A stretch of DNA of 6,623 nucleotides, from contig JBAUID010000166.1 in the NCBI GenBank assembly GCA_049680625.1, positions 1-6,623 of the forward strand, given 5' to 3'. Under the pieces are notes generated by a model. That model had not been told where the DNA came from. It searched no databases and worked only from the letters and a program-made list of their open reading frames with translations. The translations under genes and the position numbers were made by a program. The DNA comes from JAUIAI01 sp049680625. Its GTDB lineage: Bacteria; Pseudomonadota; Gammaproteobacteria; Burkholderiales; Burkholderiaceae_E. Below are positions 6,447 to 6,623 of the stretch, piece after piece; position 1 is the stretch's first letter, and the number at the start of each line of letters is the position of its first letter.

Positions 6447-6480
6447 GTAGCCGGCAAGGTCAGCCCGCCACTTCAAATAG

Positions 6481-6534
6481 ACAGGTCCTGAGTCTGAAGA
6501 GATTCTCCTGTGACGTGCCCCGGGGGTAATCCCG
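6481..6534 (+). terminator. Possible operon-end hairpins, no T-tract
   Basis: After the last permease stop, a two-part stem is possible: ACAGG (6481-6485) with CCTGT (6507-6511), enclosing GAGTCT (6490-6495) and AGATTC (6500-6505) around a GAAG loop. A short CGGG/CCCG hairpin (6521-6524 with 6531-6534) follows, and a run of seven G lies at 6538-6544. None is followed by a T-rich run, so intrinsic termination is doubtful; the structures may instead mark the end of a Rho-dependent transcript. The rest of the 177-base tail holds no gene that I can support. Confidence 0.3.
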
Positions 6535-6593
6535 ACTGGGGGGGCTGAATTCTGGCAGATTGGCCTCGACCCTAAATATCTCGTATTGAAGTG

Positions 6594-6623
6594 TTGCGAG
6601 TTGACAGATACCAAGACTATAAT
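6594..6623 (+). promoter_or_regulatory. Candidate sigma70 promoter at the right window edge
   Basis: A perfect TATAAT occupies the last six bases (6618-6623). An 18-base spacer separates it from TTGCGA (6594-6599, 4 of 6 to consensus). A perfect TTGACA also lies at 6601-6606, but only 11 bases before the TATAAT. If that TTGACA is the true -35, a 17-base spacer would put its -10 directly after the window. AT-rich sequence upstream (about 6571-6590) is favourable. It would drive a gene beyond the edge, which cannot be identified here. Confidence 0.45.

Noticed and set aside
6521..6545. C/G-rich palindromic stretch with seven G as a possible quadruplex or mobile-element end
   Set aside because: There is only one long G-run and no matching inverted repeat or target duplication elsewhere in the window, so neither a quadruplex nor an insertion-sequence end can be supported.
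6000..6614. Minus-strand open frame of 204 codons covering the end of the DppC-like gene and the tail
   Set aside because: Most of it is the antisense of conserved permease sequence; the part beyond the gene has no recognisable motif and no convincing ribosome site was noted.
1..6623. CRISPR array, insertion sequence, phage, toxin-antitoxin or defence genes
   Set aside because: The only tandem repeat is the coding 15-bp repeat without spacers; no transposase, integrase or defence-type domain was seen on either strand, and the whole window is explained by msrA and one importer operon.

Overview
The window is an ordinary-looking stretch of bacterial chromosome with moderate G+C and dense, single-strand gene layout. 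Strong Shine-Dalgarno sites, sigma70-like elements and the protein sequences suggest a Gram-negative proteobacterium. I cannot place it more narrowly, nor choose between alpha- and gammaproteobacteria, from sequence alone. Every gene lies on the + strand.

Layout: (1) Positions 1-489 hold the 3' part of msrA, a methionine sulfoxide reductase A gene cut by the left window edge just before its catalytic GCFWG motif. (2) Positions 490-729 hold a good intrinsic terminator for msrA, then a leader without a gene, which ends in a strong ribosome binding site. (3) Positions 730-6446 hold a complete five-gene ABC importer operon of the dipeptide/oligopeptide/nickel (PepT, Dpp/Opp) family. The order is ATPase (DppD/OppD-like), ATPase (DppF/OppF-like), periplasmic binding protein (DppA/OppA-like), permease (DppB-like), permease (DppC-like), i.e. 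D-F-A-B-C and not the enterobacterial A-B-C-D-F. (4) Positions 6447-6623 hold a non-coding tail with possible hairpins. It ends at a candidate promoter whose downstream gene lies outside the window.

How the genes work together: the exported binding protein would capture the ligand in the periplasm and deliver it to the two six-helix permeases. The two different ATPases would dock on the permeases' EAA loops and drive import. Expression seems graded. The two ATPases start with TTG and GTG and overlap by 4 bases. The binding protein has an ATG and a near-ideal Shine-Dalgarno. A very stable hairpin without a T-tract follows the binding-protein gene, a usual place for differential mRNA stability or partial termination.

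I found no sign of an undescribed system. The points most worth a second look are: an Asp-to-Ala change in the binding protein at the position that in OppA contacts the peptide amino terminus, with the OppA disulfide cysteines kept; a perfect 15-bp in-frame tandem repeat at the start of the second ATPase; the inter-cistronic hairpin; and matching C-terminal four-cysteine motifs in both ATPases.
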